NCBI GenBank assembly: GCA_017439615.1 | Contig: JAFSIU010000085.1 | Location: forward strand, 1 to 5,664 | Reading direction: 5' to 3' | DNA: 5,664 nt | Source of the DNA: Bacillota bacterium | GTDB taxonomy: Bacteria > Bacillota > Dehalobacteriia > UBA4068 | In this document: positions 1-5,664 of the stretch, one piece after another | Numbering within the stretch: position 1 is the first letter of the stretch | Layout of the letters: the number at the start of each line of letters is the position of its first letter | Program-made: the position numbers and the translations under genes | The notes under the pieces: generated by a model | What the model saw: the letters and a program-made list of their open reading frames with translations, nothing else | Databases searched by the model: none | Told to the model about the DNA's origin: nothing

Positions 1-101
1 CCTTGCAACCCCCTAACCCCCTTCAAACGCTTTTTGTCCGAGGCTGTTTTGGTTGCTTTCTTAAGCTACTCCTTTTCAAACCAATTAAGTTCTACATTCG
101 C

Positions 102-124
102 AAAATCGGCTTTTGCCGATTTTT
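102..124 (-). terminator. Intrinsic terminator, probably bidirectional
   Basis: AAAATCGGC (102-110) and GCCGATTTT (115-123) form a perfect 9-bp stem with a 4-base loop. In the minus direction the stem ends in UUUU; in the plus direction it ends in five U. It is the most likely end of the 261-residue gene's transcript and would also stop any plus-strand transcript entering from the left. The U-run in the minus direction is short and part of the stem, so efficiency is uncertain. Confidence 0.7.
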
Positions 125-156
125 AAACGTCACAACCCTTCTGGGTTGTGCCGTTT
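125..156 (-). repeat. 13-bp imperfect hairpin after the 261-residue gene
   Basis: AAACG (125-129) pairs with CGTTT (152-156), and CACAACCC (131-138) pairs with GGGTTGTG (143-150), around one T-C mismatch (G-A in minus-strand RNA) and a 4-base loop. It lies in the 3' untranslated region, 45 bases after the stop, and ends one base from the next hairpin. It could protect the 3' end or form a compound terminator with its neighbour. Confidence 0.8.
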
Positions 157-200
157 GTAACTGTCTTATGATGCCCCGTCTTATCATCAACTTCTTTTGC

Positions 201-986
201 TTAGACTGACAAAAAGCCCGTCAAAAATTCATCCATTTCTTCAGCGGCATCACTTTTCACAGAGCCTAATGCTCTTGCAGAGCTTTTTTTCTTTTGCTCT
301 GCCATAACGAGCTTTTGTCTCAATTCCTCAATTTCACGCTGCTGCAGAACATTGAGTGGGTTTTCACCATTATTGATTCTGGTCAATTCTTCCGGAGAAA
401 GCTGCTCCGGCTTGAATTCGGGATAGAGCTGCAAAGCATCCTGCCACGAAGCCCTGCGCTCTGTCCTCGAATTTTCATTATTGTCATATCGCGGGAGCTT
501 TCCTTGTTTGGGAGGCAAACTCATCTGCCCTTCATTTTCTTTTATTTGTTCTTTTGACAAGGATGGCGGGACTGCGATATTCTTGTCTTCGTTTTGTCCC
601 TGCAAACGTTTTTGCATGCGGTCATAATTCATACCCTTTTGAAAAAGTCGGATGCAGTTATCCACCGAAATTCCCAAAGATTCGGCAAGCGCATGCATTT
701 CTTTTTTTGGCAGCTGAATATCATTGCCCAGGAATTTGGCAGAGATCAGCTCTTGCTCATGGTCTTGAGCAGAAAGCTCTTTCCCCGCCATAGAAAAATC
801 TGTTTCATTGTCATCTTCAAACAGATTTTTTGGGAGCTCGATTTGTTCATCCTCCTGCATTGAGAAGAAATCCGCATCGGCAAAAAGCTCCTCTTCTGAA
901 TTTTGCACAGTATCTGCCGCACCGAATGCAGAAATAAAATCCTCCTGCATTGACAGATCCATGTTGCTGTGATTGGTTTGACTCAC
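201..986 (-). CDS. Acidic 261-residue protein, resembling phage scaffold-like hypothetical proteins
   Basis: The function is not established. The N-terminal 90 residues are acidic and low in complexity, with a repeated SMQED motif (12-16 and 42-46, exactly 30 residues apart) and a looser third copy FSMAGKE (64-70). Residues 91-130 look helical and read LPKKEMHALAESLGISVDN followed by a QKGMNYDRM stretch. A Pro/Gln/Asn-rich linker (about 135-178) follows. The C-terminal 80 residues have WQDALQLYPEF (181-191), LSPEELTRINNGENPL (196-211), a charged coiled-coil-like segment EIEELRQKLVMAEQKKK (218-234), GSVKS (241-245) and DEFLTGFL (252-259). This order (QKGMNYD, W..A..YPE, NGE.PL, coiled coil, GS, DxFLxGF) is what I recall from hypothetical/scaffold-like proteins near phage capsid genes in Firmicutes; that is recollection, not a search. 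There is no signal peptide or membrane helix, so it is probably cytoplasmic. It starts with GTG behind a strong ribosome binding site and appears monocistronic. No other phage gene is visible in the window. Confidence 0.85.
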   Translation of the reverse strand: MSQTNHSNMDLSMQEDFISAFGAADTVQNSEEELFADADFFSMQEDEQIELPKNLFEDDNETDFSMAGKELSAQDHEQELISAKFLGNDIQLPKKEMHALAESLGISVDNCIRLFQKGMNYDRMQKRLQGQNEDKNIAVPPSLSKEQIKENEGQMSLPPKQGKLPRYDNNENSRTERRASWQDALQLYPEFKPEQLSPEELTRINNGENPLNVLQQREIEELRQKLVMAEQKKKSSARALGSVKSDAAEEMDEFLTGFLSV

Positions 987-992
987 AGTTAT

Positions 993-1003
993 TCACCTCT
1001 TTC
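993..1003 (-). promoter_or_regulatory. Ribosome binding site that fixes a GTG start
   Basis: GAAAGAGGTGA lies six bases upstream of GTG at 986-984. The next in-frame ATG (962-960, Met9) has no comparable site in front of it, so the GTG is the better start for the 261-residue protein. Confidence 0.8.
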
Positions 1004-1012
1004 TTAAATAAT

Positions 1013-1061
1013 TGAGGCAAGGGAATATACGCTTTTTGCAAACGCATATTCCCTTGCCTCA
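1013..1061 (-). repeat. Long perfect inverted repeat in the leader of the 261-residue gene
   Basis: TGAGGCAAGGGAATAT (1013-1028) and its exact reverse complement (1046-1061) flank a 17-base centre. Read as minus-strand RNA, the stem extends by three more pairs (a G-U wobble, then C-G and G-C), giving 19 pairs with an 11-base loop UUUGCAAAAAG. Read as plus-strand RNA the same position is an A-C mismatch, so the structure is better on the minus strand, the sense of the gene. It sits between the probable promoter and the ribosome binding site (993-1003), which stays unpaired. There is no U-run on either side, so it is not a standard intrinsic terminator. It could be an mRNA-stabilising or RNase III-processed leader, a protein-binding site, or a remnant of a small palindromic repeat element. 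Confidence 0.9.
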
Positions 1062-1097
1062 TCATATCTCGCCCATTCATATATGAGCTTCGATGCT

Positions 1098-1133
1098 ATT
1101 ATATTACCACATTTTTTAATAAATTTCTATCAA
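1098..1133 (-). promoter_or_regulatory. Probable promoter of the 261-residue gene
   Basis: The minus strand carries a consensus -10 TATAAT at 1103-1098. An overlapping alternative is TAATAT (1106-1101) preceded by TGG, which would form an extended -10. The best -35 match, TTGATA (1133-1128), is 24 bases from TATAAT or 21 from TAATAT. Both spacings are longer than the usual 17, so the call rests on the -10 and the AT-rich spacer. Transcription would begin near 1091-1094 and give a leader of about 105 bases containing the 1013-1061 hairpin. Confidence 0.45.
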
Positions 1134-1141
1134 CTCTTTTA

Positions 1142-1162
1142 GCAAAACGCTTTTTCTTTTGC
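1142..1162 (-). terminator. Weak hairpin after the SLH gene, possible operon terminator
   Basis: GCAAAA at 1142-1147 pairs with TTTTGC at 1157-1162 across a 9-base loop, 33 bases after the SLH stop codon. In the minus-strand RNA the hairpin is followed by UAAAAGAG, not a U-run, and the stem has only two G-C pairs. It is therefore a poor intrinsic terminator. No better candidate is visible between the SLH stop and the next promoter, so the operon may be terminated by Rho or may partly read through into the downstream gene. Confidence 0.2.
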
Positions 1163-1194
1163 AGTCTGATCATTTTCATTCTGTCGCTTCTCCA

Positions 1195-3381
1195 TTATTC
1201 AGCCTTCACAATGATAACACGCAGCTTGCCGACAACATCATCATAATATGCCTCAACCTTGCCGCCATAGCTTCTTGCTTCATAAAGGCTGACATATTTC
1301 TGCATCGGCTCAAGATAAACAACTGCATTGGATGCAACTGTATATATCTTATTACCGAGCAAAAGCTGTCTGTCATTGAGGAAATCCGCTGTAGTGAAAT
1401 TTTTCAACTGATGCATTTTGATATATCCATCGGCAAAGCCGCTGGGGCCAACTGCAACACCGCAATATTCACCATCCGTATAGCTTTGATAGGTCTGAAT
1501 GGTTTTGCCGCCGATGCTGATGCTGCCATTATTGACCTTGATTTTGCCATAGGTATAGCAATCACCAGTTATGTCATTGAAAACCAACAGATTGACTCTG
1601 CCCATTTTGTCATAACCGATATGCCATATTTTTTCGGCGGCAACAGTTGCAGAAGTGATATCCTCAGCCTTGATCTGTCTGATGGCATTGCCCTTGATGC
1701 TGTCATACATCACCACACCTGCCGCAAGTTCTGCATCGCCTACCTTACCTGCTGCAATATCAAAATCCTCTGCGCTCTTTTGTAAGGAAATCTCACGAAA
1801 GGTGATTTTGCCTGCCTCTTTGCCATAGGCAATGGCAAGCCTGCCCTCAAAGGCGCTGCCATTGGTGGAGCTGCCAGAAAGCACTGTTCCATCAGGCAAT
1901 GTAAAGCTGCCGCTTGAAGATGCCACACCGATGGCAGAGGTGAAGGTCTGTCTTTGGTTAAACATACCCGCAATTCTGTTATCAGCAGTCAATGCTACCG
2001 TCACAAGTGTATCCGCAGATGGCTTGAAGCCTGTAACAGTTTCCTGCGCGCAGGAGGCAACCTCAAACCAGCTGCCGAGAATATAAATCTCTGTGGGATT
2101 GCTGTAATCGCCCTTCACATCCTCATAAACACCCGAAATCTTCAGGGAGCTGACATAAATTGTCTTGTTATGCTCATCAAAAATCGCAGTATCATATAAC
2201 TCCAAAGCAGAAGCATCAGCAACACCGCCATCTTTAATTATGGTATATTCAGTGTTTTCATTCAGACCGAGCAAAGCAATGAAGGGATTGCTGTTTTCAG
2301 CAAAGGCGGTGGTTATTACCGCCGCCTTATCGCCCTTTGCCGTATCGATATAAAGCTTCTGAATATTGCCTGCTGCATTATAATATACCTTCACAGCAGC
2401 GCCTGCACGCAGATCAAGATAAAGCCTGCTGTATTCAGTCTCGGTTCCGTTATAGATTACTTTCAGGCCTGCAACAATGCCTATCTCAGTGCCGTCTGTG
2501 CCTCTCATCAGAGTTGATGTCGCAGAAGAAAGTGTGAAAAGCTTGCAATTTGCTTCACCCTTAATCATAACGACCTTGGCAGCGCCATCTTCATCCAGTG
2601 CCAGAGTGATGACCTTGTTTATGGCATTGTCGCTGACGATGGCAGTTGTTTTATAGACTACCTCTGCCCCATCCTTCAGCACACGCAGCGCACCCTTGGT
2701 GCCGTCTGCCGCTGTGGCATTGTTATCCAGCAGCACCACATTTTCGACCATACCACCCGTGCAAATGGTGGAAAGGAAGTTTTTGCTGCCTGACTTCAGA
2801 TTGCAGTTGAGCATATTATTGAAAAGCAAAGCCGCATTGCCGCGGGAAAAGCCTGCTTCATTCTCAAGCTCAAGACCTTCAGTAAGGCCGCATACAGCTG
2901 CCGCATTCATATAACCATCAGGCCATACCATTCCGACATCTGCATCGCTGTAGCCAAGCATACGCATCAGAATTGTAACAGCCTCGCAGTATTTGATATT
3001 GTCATCGGGATGGAAAAGACCATCAGGATAGCCCGAAACAATTTTGTTCTTGCTGTCTGCAGCATAGTTGATGAAGGCTATTGCCCAATGATTGCTTTTG
3101 ACATCGGGGAAAATTGTTCTGCCGCCTGCCAAAGCCAATTCGCTGTCAATGCCCTGCTTAAGCGAAACTGCCATTTTGGTGAACTGAGCTCTGGTCAAGG
3201 TCTCATCAGGCTTAAAAGTATCATCGGGGAAACCGTTGATAACCTTAAGACTCTGCAGCACATCGACTGCGGCGGCAGTTTTTTCATCCTGAATATCCGG
3301 GAAGGCAAAAGCATTGAGGCTCAGTGCAAAGAGCATCATCAAGGCGATCGCCAAAGCTAAAATCGATTTTTTGTTCATCAT
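1195..3381 (-). CDS. Secreted S-layer homology (SLH) domain protein, last gene of the exporter operon
   Basis: This 728-residue protein starts with a classical signal peptide: KK at residues 4-5, a hydrophobic core to about residue 22, and likely cleavage after NAFA (23-26). SLH repeats follow. The first (about 27-74) has FPDI, INGFPDDTFKPDETLTRAQF and a near-canonical TRAQ. The second (about 91-143) has FPDVKSNHWA, SGYPDGLFHPDD and MLGY, with the TRAE position replaced by YCEA. A third, degenerate one (about 153-191) has WPDGYMNAA and ends in LLFNNML. SLH domains bind pyruvylated wall polysaccharide, so the protein should be anchored in the cell wall. Residues 200-728 are predicted-looking beta-rich sequence without a recognised enzyme motif; YDTAIFDEHNKTIYVS (396-411) recalls C-terminal regions of clostridial SLH proteins. 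Only 12 bases separate it from the permease, and AAAGGAGG overlaps the permease stop, so it is probably co-expressed. Two adjacent ATGs (3381 and 3378) are possible starts, with spacings of 6 and 9 bases. Its role with the exporter is unknown. Confidence 0.95.
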   Translation of the reverse strand: MMNKKSILALAIALMMLFALSLNAFAFPDIQDEKTAAAVDVLQSLKVINGFPDDTFKPDETLTRAQFTKMAVSLKQGIDSELALAGGRTIFPDVKSNHWAIAFINYAADSKNKIVSGYPDGLFHPDDNIKYCEAVTILMRMLGYSDADVGMVWPDGYMNAAAVCGLTEGLELENEAGFSRGNAALLFNNMLNCNLKSGSKNFLSTICTGGMVENVVLLDNNATAADGTKGALRVLKDGAEVVYKTTAIVSDNAINKVITLALDEDGAAKVVMIKGEANCKLFTLSSATSTLMRGTDGTEIGIVAGLKVIYNGTETEYSRLYLDLRAGAAVKVYYNAAGNIQKLYIDTAKGDKAAVITTAFAENSNPFIALLGLNENTEYTIIKDGGVADASALELYDTAIFDEHNKTIYVSSLKISGVYEDVKGDYSNPTEIYILGSWFEVASCAQETVTGFKPSADTLVTVALTADNRIAGMFNQRQTFTSAIGVASSSGSFTLPDGTVLSGSSTNGSAFEGRLAIAYGKEAGKITFREISLQKSAEDFDIAAGKVGDAELAAGVVMYDSIKGNAIRQIKAEDITSATVAAEKIWHIGYDKMGRVNLLVFNDITGDCYTYGKIKVNNGSISIGGKTIQTYQSYTDGEYCGVAVGPSGFADGYIKMHQLKNFTTADFLNDRQLLLGNKIYTVASNAVVYLEPMQKYVSLYEARSYGGKVEAYYDDVVGKLRVIIVKAE

Positions 3382-3387
3382 TCAAAT

Positions 3388-3395
3388 CCTCCTTT
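3388..3395 (-). promoter_or_regulatory. Ribosome binding site of the SLH gene overlapping the permease stop codon
   Basis: AAAGGAGG lies six bases before the first of two tandem ATG codons and shares two bases (3395-3394) with the TAA stop of the permease. Ribosomes finishing the permease can therefore re-initiate on the SLH gene. This supports a single operon and the chosen start. Confidence 0.85.
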
Positions 3396-4575
3396 ACACA
3401 GCTCTTAATGCTTCTACCGGCTGCAGACCCGAAGCCTTGACAGCGGGATAAATACCAAAGCCGATACCGATCACCAGAGAGAACAAAACCGAGCCCACAC
3501 TGATGAGCAGCTGTGGCATCAATATCAGGTCGAAAATCAGCTTGCCGAGCACAACTGTGAGTATAAAGCCGAAAAGCACGCCCAGCATACCGCCTACCAT
3601 AGAAATGATGCCTGATTCGATCAAAAACTGTGTTACAATGGCGCTGCGCTTTGCGCCGATAGCTTTTCTGATACCGATCTCACGGGTACGCTCCGTAACG
3701 GTTACCAGCATGATATTCATAATACCGATACCGCCTACCAAAAGAGCAATGCCTGCAATGCCGCCCAGTACCAGACTGAGCATATTGGTCAGCTCATTGT
3801 CGCTTTCCATTTGTGTATCAGGGGTATTAACATTATAGTATCCGTTCTGCGGATTGATCGCCATAGACAAAAAAGCATTGATTCTGGTGATGGCCTCTGT
3901 GGTGGAGGTCCTGTCCTTCGCCTTGATGGTGAAGCCATCGGTATATGAATAGTCTGCAATAAAGCGGCTGACAGTATATGGTATGGCTATCATATCATCA
4001 TAGCCCCATTGCTGAGGAGTTTCCTCCTTGGCAGCATAAACACCGACAACTGTGAGATCAGTGCCATTCACCGTAATGGTCTTGCCTATCGGATCTGTAT
4101 ATCCGAACAAAGCCTCAGCGACATAAGCACCGATCACGCAAACCTTGTGATAGTCTTCTATATCCAGATATGCAAGATCTCGTCCCGAAGCCAACTGATA
4201 ATTATTACATACCGAGAAATGCTCTGAGCCGAAATAAATGGTGGAGCTGTCCATTCGTGTTGTCTTGTATTGCATCACTCCCCAATATGTCGTATTCGGA
4301 GTAACACCCACGACCAACTCCCCAAGATTCAGACAAAAATCATAAAGCTCATCGGTAATATCATTGCCATCATAGGTATGAGCATAAACATTGATGCGGT
4401 TTGTGCCCTGCATCTCCACCCAGCTGGTAAGCGAATCCTGATAGCCCTGAACAAGAGAAACAAGGGTGATGACCGCTGCCACACCGATGATGATACCAAG
4501 CATGGTGAGCACTGTTCTTGCCTTGTTGCCCAAAATGGATTTGAATGCCATTTTGAAGGCCTGACCTAATTTCAT
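3394..4575 (-). CDS. MacB/FtsX-family ABC transporter permease (YknZ-like)
   Basis: This 393-residue membrane protein has the MacB topology without a fused ATPase. A cytoplasmic N-terminal segment with KSILGNKARTVLTMLGIIIG (12-31) leads into TM1 (about 21-43). A large extracytoplasmic MacB-type core follows (about 45-262), with family motifs at GRDLAYLDIEDYHKVCVIGA and ALFGYTDPIGKTITVNGTDL (131-174). Three C-terminal helices form the FtsX domain (about 266-291, 323-345, 355-377). The conserved loop TERTREIGIRKAIGAKRSAI (294-313) lies between TM2 and TM3, and the protein ends in YPAVKASGLQPVEALRAV as expected for the family. Start: ATG at 4575 overlaps the ATPase stop and has GGAGGTG at 4587-4581, five bases upstream. 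Length agrees with split Firmicute permeases such as YknZ. Known relatives act mechanically on extracytoplasmic substrates (peptides, toxins, antibiotics); the substrate here is unknown. The TAA stop lies within the ribosome binding site of the next gene. Confidence 0.96.
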   Translation of the reverse strand: MKLGQAFKMAFKSILGNKARTVLTMLGIIIGVAAVITLVSLVQGYQDSLTSWVEMQGTNRINVYAHTYDGNDITDELYDFCLNLGELVVGVTPNTTYWGVMQYKTTRMDSSTIYFGSEHFSVCNNYQLASGRDLAYLDIEDYHKVCVIGAYVAEALFGYTDPIGKTITVNGTDLTVVGVYAAKEETPQQWGYDDMIAIPYTVSRFIADYSYTDGFTIKAKDRTSTTEAITRINAFLSMAINPQNGYYNVNTPDTQMESDNELTNMLSLVLGGIAGIALLVGGIGIMNIMLVTVTERTREIGIRKAIGAKRSAIVTQFLIESGIISMVGGMLGVLFGFILTVVLGKLIFDLILMPQLLISVGSVLFSLVIGIGFGIYPAVKASGLQPVEALRAV

Positions 4576-5330
4576 GCACCCACCTCCGTTTCAGCGGCAG
4601 GAGCTTCCTGCGCATTGTGCTGTGGAGCAGACTCTTCATGCTCGCCGTCAATTGCCGAGTCATAGATTATCCTGCCATCACTGATGCGAATGATGCGGTC
4701 TGCCGTCTTGGCAAGATCATTATCATGCGTGATGAGAATGATGGTCGTTCCTTCCTTGTGCAGACCGTGCAGGATTTCTACCACATGCGCACCTGTTTTG
4801 GAATCGAGATTGCCTGTTGGCTCATCCGCCATAATGATGGGAGGCTTGGTCGCAATAGCACGGGCAATGGCAACTCTCTGCTGCTGACCGCCTGACATCT
4901 GTGTCGGCTTATGCTTCAGTCTTTCCTCTAAGCCCACTCTTTCCAAAGCCTCGATCGCTGCCTCGCGTCTTCTGCCGGGCAAGGCACCCTGATAAACAAG
5001 CGGCAGTTCCACATTTTCCACCGCATTTAAGGCAGGGATAAGATTGAAGCCCTGAAAGATAAATCCGATATCCTTATTGCGTATTTTCGAAAGCTCGGCA
5101 TCGCTCATCTCGGCCACATCCTGTCCCTCCAGCAAATAATCGCCATAGGTCGGTATATCCAGACAGCCCAGTATATTCATCAGCGTGGATTTGCCGCTGC
5201 CTGAAGCGCCGACAATGGCAACAAATTCGCCGTAATCTATACGCAAAGATACATTGGAAAGTGCGCGGACTTCGCTCTCATCGCCCTCATTATATATCTT
5301 ATATACATGTCTAACATCTATCAGCGTCAT
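4572..5330 (-). CDS. MacB/LolD/YknY-family ABC transporter ATP-binding protein
   Basis: This 252-residue cytoplasmic protein powers the exporter by ATP hydrolysis. All ABC motifs are intact: Walker A GASGSGKST (41-49), Q-loop glutamine in IFQGFN (Q93), signature MSGGQQQR (145-152), Walker B IIMADEP (165-171) with catalytic E170, D-loop NLDS (174-177) and H-loop histidine H202 in THD. The GNLDSKTG stretch and the GFNLIPALNAVENVELPL stretch after the Q-loop are typical of the MacB/LolD subfamily that partners FtsX-like permeases. The ATG start is supported by GAGGAG at 5342-5337, six bases upstream. After the core domain there is a polar acidic tail (about residues 226-252) rich in E, A and Q, likely disordered. 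The stop TGA overlaps the next ATG (ATGA, 4575-4572), so the permease is translationally coupled. The closest characterised analogue I can name is YknY of B. subtilis; the substrate cannot be read from the ATPase. Confidence 0.97.
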   Translation of the reverse strand: MTLIDVRHVYKIYNEGDESEVRALSNVSLRIDYGEFVAIVGASGSGKSTLMNILGCLDIPTYGDYLLEGQDVAEMSDAELSKIRNKDIGFIFQGFNLIPALNAVENVELPLVYQGALPGRRREAAIEALERVGLEERLKHKPTQMSGGQQQRVAIARAIATKPPIIMADEPTGNLDSKTGAHVVEILHGLHKEGTTIILITHDNDLAKTADRIIRISDGRIIYDSAIDGEHEESAPQHNAQEAPAAETEVGA

Positions 5331-5347
5331 ATTCTTCTCCTCTTCGA

Positions 5348-5664
5348 CTACCAGATAATGCCGCCGTTTTCCCAGGAGGAACCCTGATCTGTCATATATT
5401 GCAGGAAGAGCTCCGCACCCTCATCGATGCCTTCAATGATCTCAACACTGTAATTATCCGAAAGTCCTGTTGTTACAGGCACCGCAAAGAAGCCTTCGGG
5501 GACCTCAAAGCCCTCGCCAAGCTCGATAGCATTTTCGGGAGCAGTGTCTGCCTTGACGAAAACAACTGTGCCTTCATCAGTATTTTTTACACACTGAGCA
5601 GGTGCAATGATGCAGTCAAGAGCCTCATTGGCAATGATTTCATATTGAATATATGTACCGGACA
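5348..5664 (-). CDS. C-terminal part of an HlyD/YknX/MacA-type efflux adaptor (5' end outside window)
   Basis: Reading the minus strand from position 5662 gives 104 residues ending in TAG at 5350-5348; the start lies beyond the right edge. The visible part resembles the last beta-barrel and membrane-proximal region of membrane-fusion proteins: an IIAPAQCV stretch (about residues 18-25 of the fragment) like the VPxxAV segment of the family, then NTDEGTVVFV, then VPVTTGLSDNYSVEIIEGID, which matches the usual 'V.VG...d..veI..GL..Gd.V' ending. Such proteins sit outside the cytoplasmic membrane, anchored by an N-terminal helix (not seen here), and connect to an ABC permease. The gene ends 17 bases before the ABC ATPase, giving the order adaptor-ATPase-permease known from Bacillus YknX-YknY-YknZ. 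The fragment has an unusual tail with two tryptophans (WENGGIIW). The fold is called from motif resemblance only; the co-linear exporter genes make it quite safe. Confidence 0.85.
   Translation of the reverse strand, partial: SGTYIQYEIIANEALDCIIAPAQCVKNTDEGTVVFVKADTAPENAIELGEGFEVPEGFFAVPVTTGLSDNYSVEIIEGIDEGAELFLQYMTDQGSSWENGGIIW

Noticed and set aside
9..21. Two C5 tracts, CCCCC-TAA-CCCCC (G-rich on the minus strand), telomere- or G-quadruplex-like
   Set aside because: Only two G-tracts are present; a quadruplex needs four, and the copy number is too low to call a repeat array.
5..55. GCAACC (5-10) and GGTTGC (50-55) inverted repeat
   Set aside because: The arms are 6 bp with a 39-base loop and no supporting context; this is expected by chance.
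3..209. 68-codon plus-strand frame at the left edge
   Set aside because: It crosses both hairpins including the terminator, starts with TTG without a ribosome binding site, and its hydrophobic sequence matches nothing recognisable.
271..290. Terminator-like GCTCT-TGC-AGAGC followed by seven T on the plus strand
   Set aside because: The stem is only 5 bp and lies inside the minus-strand gene, where the T-run is the complement of consecutive lysine codons. No plus-strand transcript needs ending here.
847..1080. 77-codon minus-strand frame starting upstream of the 261-residue gene, a possible leader peptide
   Set aside because: It runs through the leader hairpin and into the gene in another frame, lacks a good ribosome binding site and encodes Cys/Arg-rich shadow sequence.
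1077..1086. TCATATATGA palindrome near the predicted transcription start
   Set aside because: It is a short AT-rich palindrome, common by chance, and its position after the start point does not clearly fit an operator.
1159..1785. 208-codon open frame on the plus strand
   Set aside because: It lies antisense within the SLH gene, has no ribosome binding site and gives a sequence with no recognisable family. The minus-strand SLH gene explains the region fully.

Overview
The window suggests a low-to-mid GC Firmicute, most likely a Clostridia/Oscillospiraceae-type gut or anaerobic bacterium. The reasons are strong AGGAGG-type ribosome binding sites, an S-layer homology (SLH) protein with a Gram-positive signal peptide, and a YknXYZ/MacAB-style exporter split into separate ATPase and permease genes. 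This is inferred from gene style; no rRNA or other marker is present to fix the taxon. All convincing genes lie on the minus strand, so the biology reads from right to left.

Positions 5664 to 1195 hold one tightly packed operon whose promoter lies beyond the right edge. It contains the C-terminal end of a membrane-fusion/adaptor protein of the HlyD/YknX/MacA type, a MacB-family ABC ATPase 17 bases later, and a MacB/FtsX-family permease joined to it by an ATGA overlap. A 728-residue secreted SLH protein follows 12 bases after the permease, with its ribosome binding site overlapping the permease stop codon. The first three genes form a complete exporter of the YknXYZ class. The SLH protein is probably co-translated with it and anchored in the cell wall outside the same membrane.

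Positions 1194 to 987 are an intergenic spacer. It holds a weak hairpin after the SLH gene, a probable minus-strand promoter, and a striking hairpin (1013-1061) in the leader of the next gene. Its stem is 16 perfect base pairs, growing to 19 in the minus-strand RNA through a G-U wobble.

Positions 986 to 201 encode a 261-residue acidic, low-complexity protein. Its middle and C-terminal parts resemble my recollection of hypothetical/scaffold-like proteins found near phage head genes in Firmicutes, but no phage genes are visible here. It looks monocistronic: it has its own promoter, and two adjacent hairpins (102-156) follow it, the second resembling a bidirectional intrinsic terminator. Positions 1-100 contain no gene that I can support.

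Nothing here is clearly a new defence or mobile system. The items most worth a second look are the leader hairpin with the orphan scaffold-like gene behind it, and the coupling of an SLH wall protein to a MacB-type exporter.
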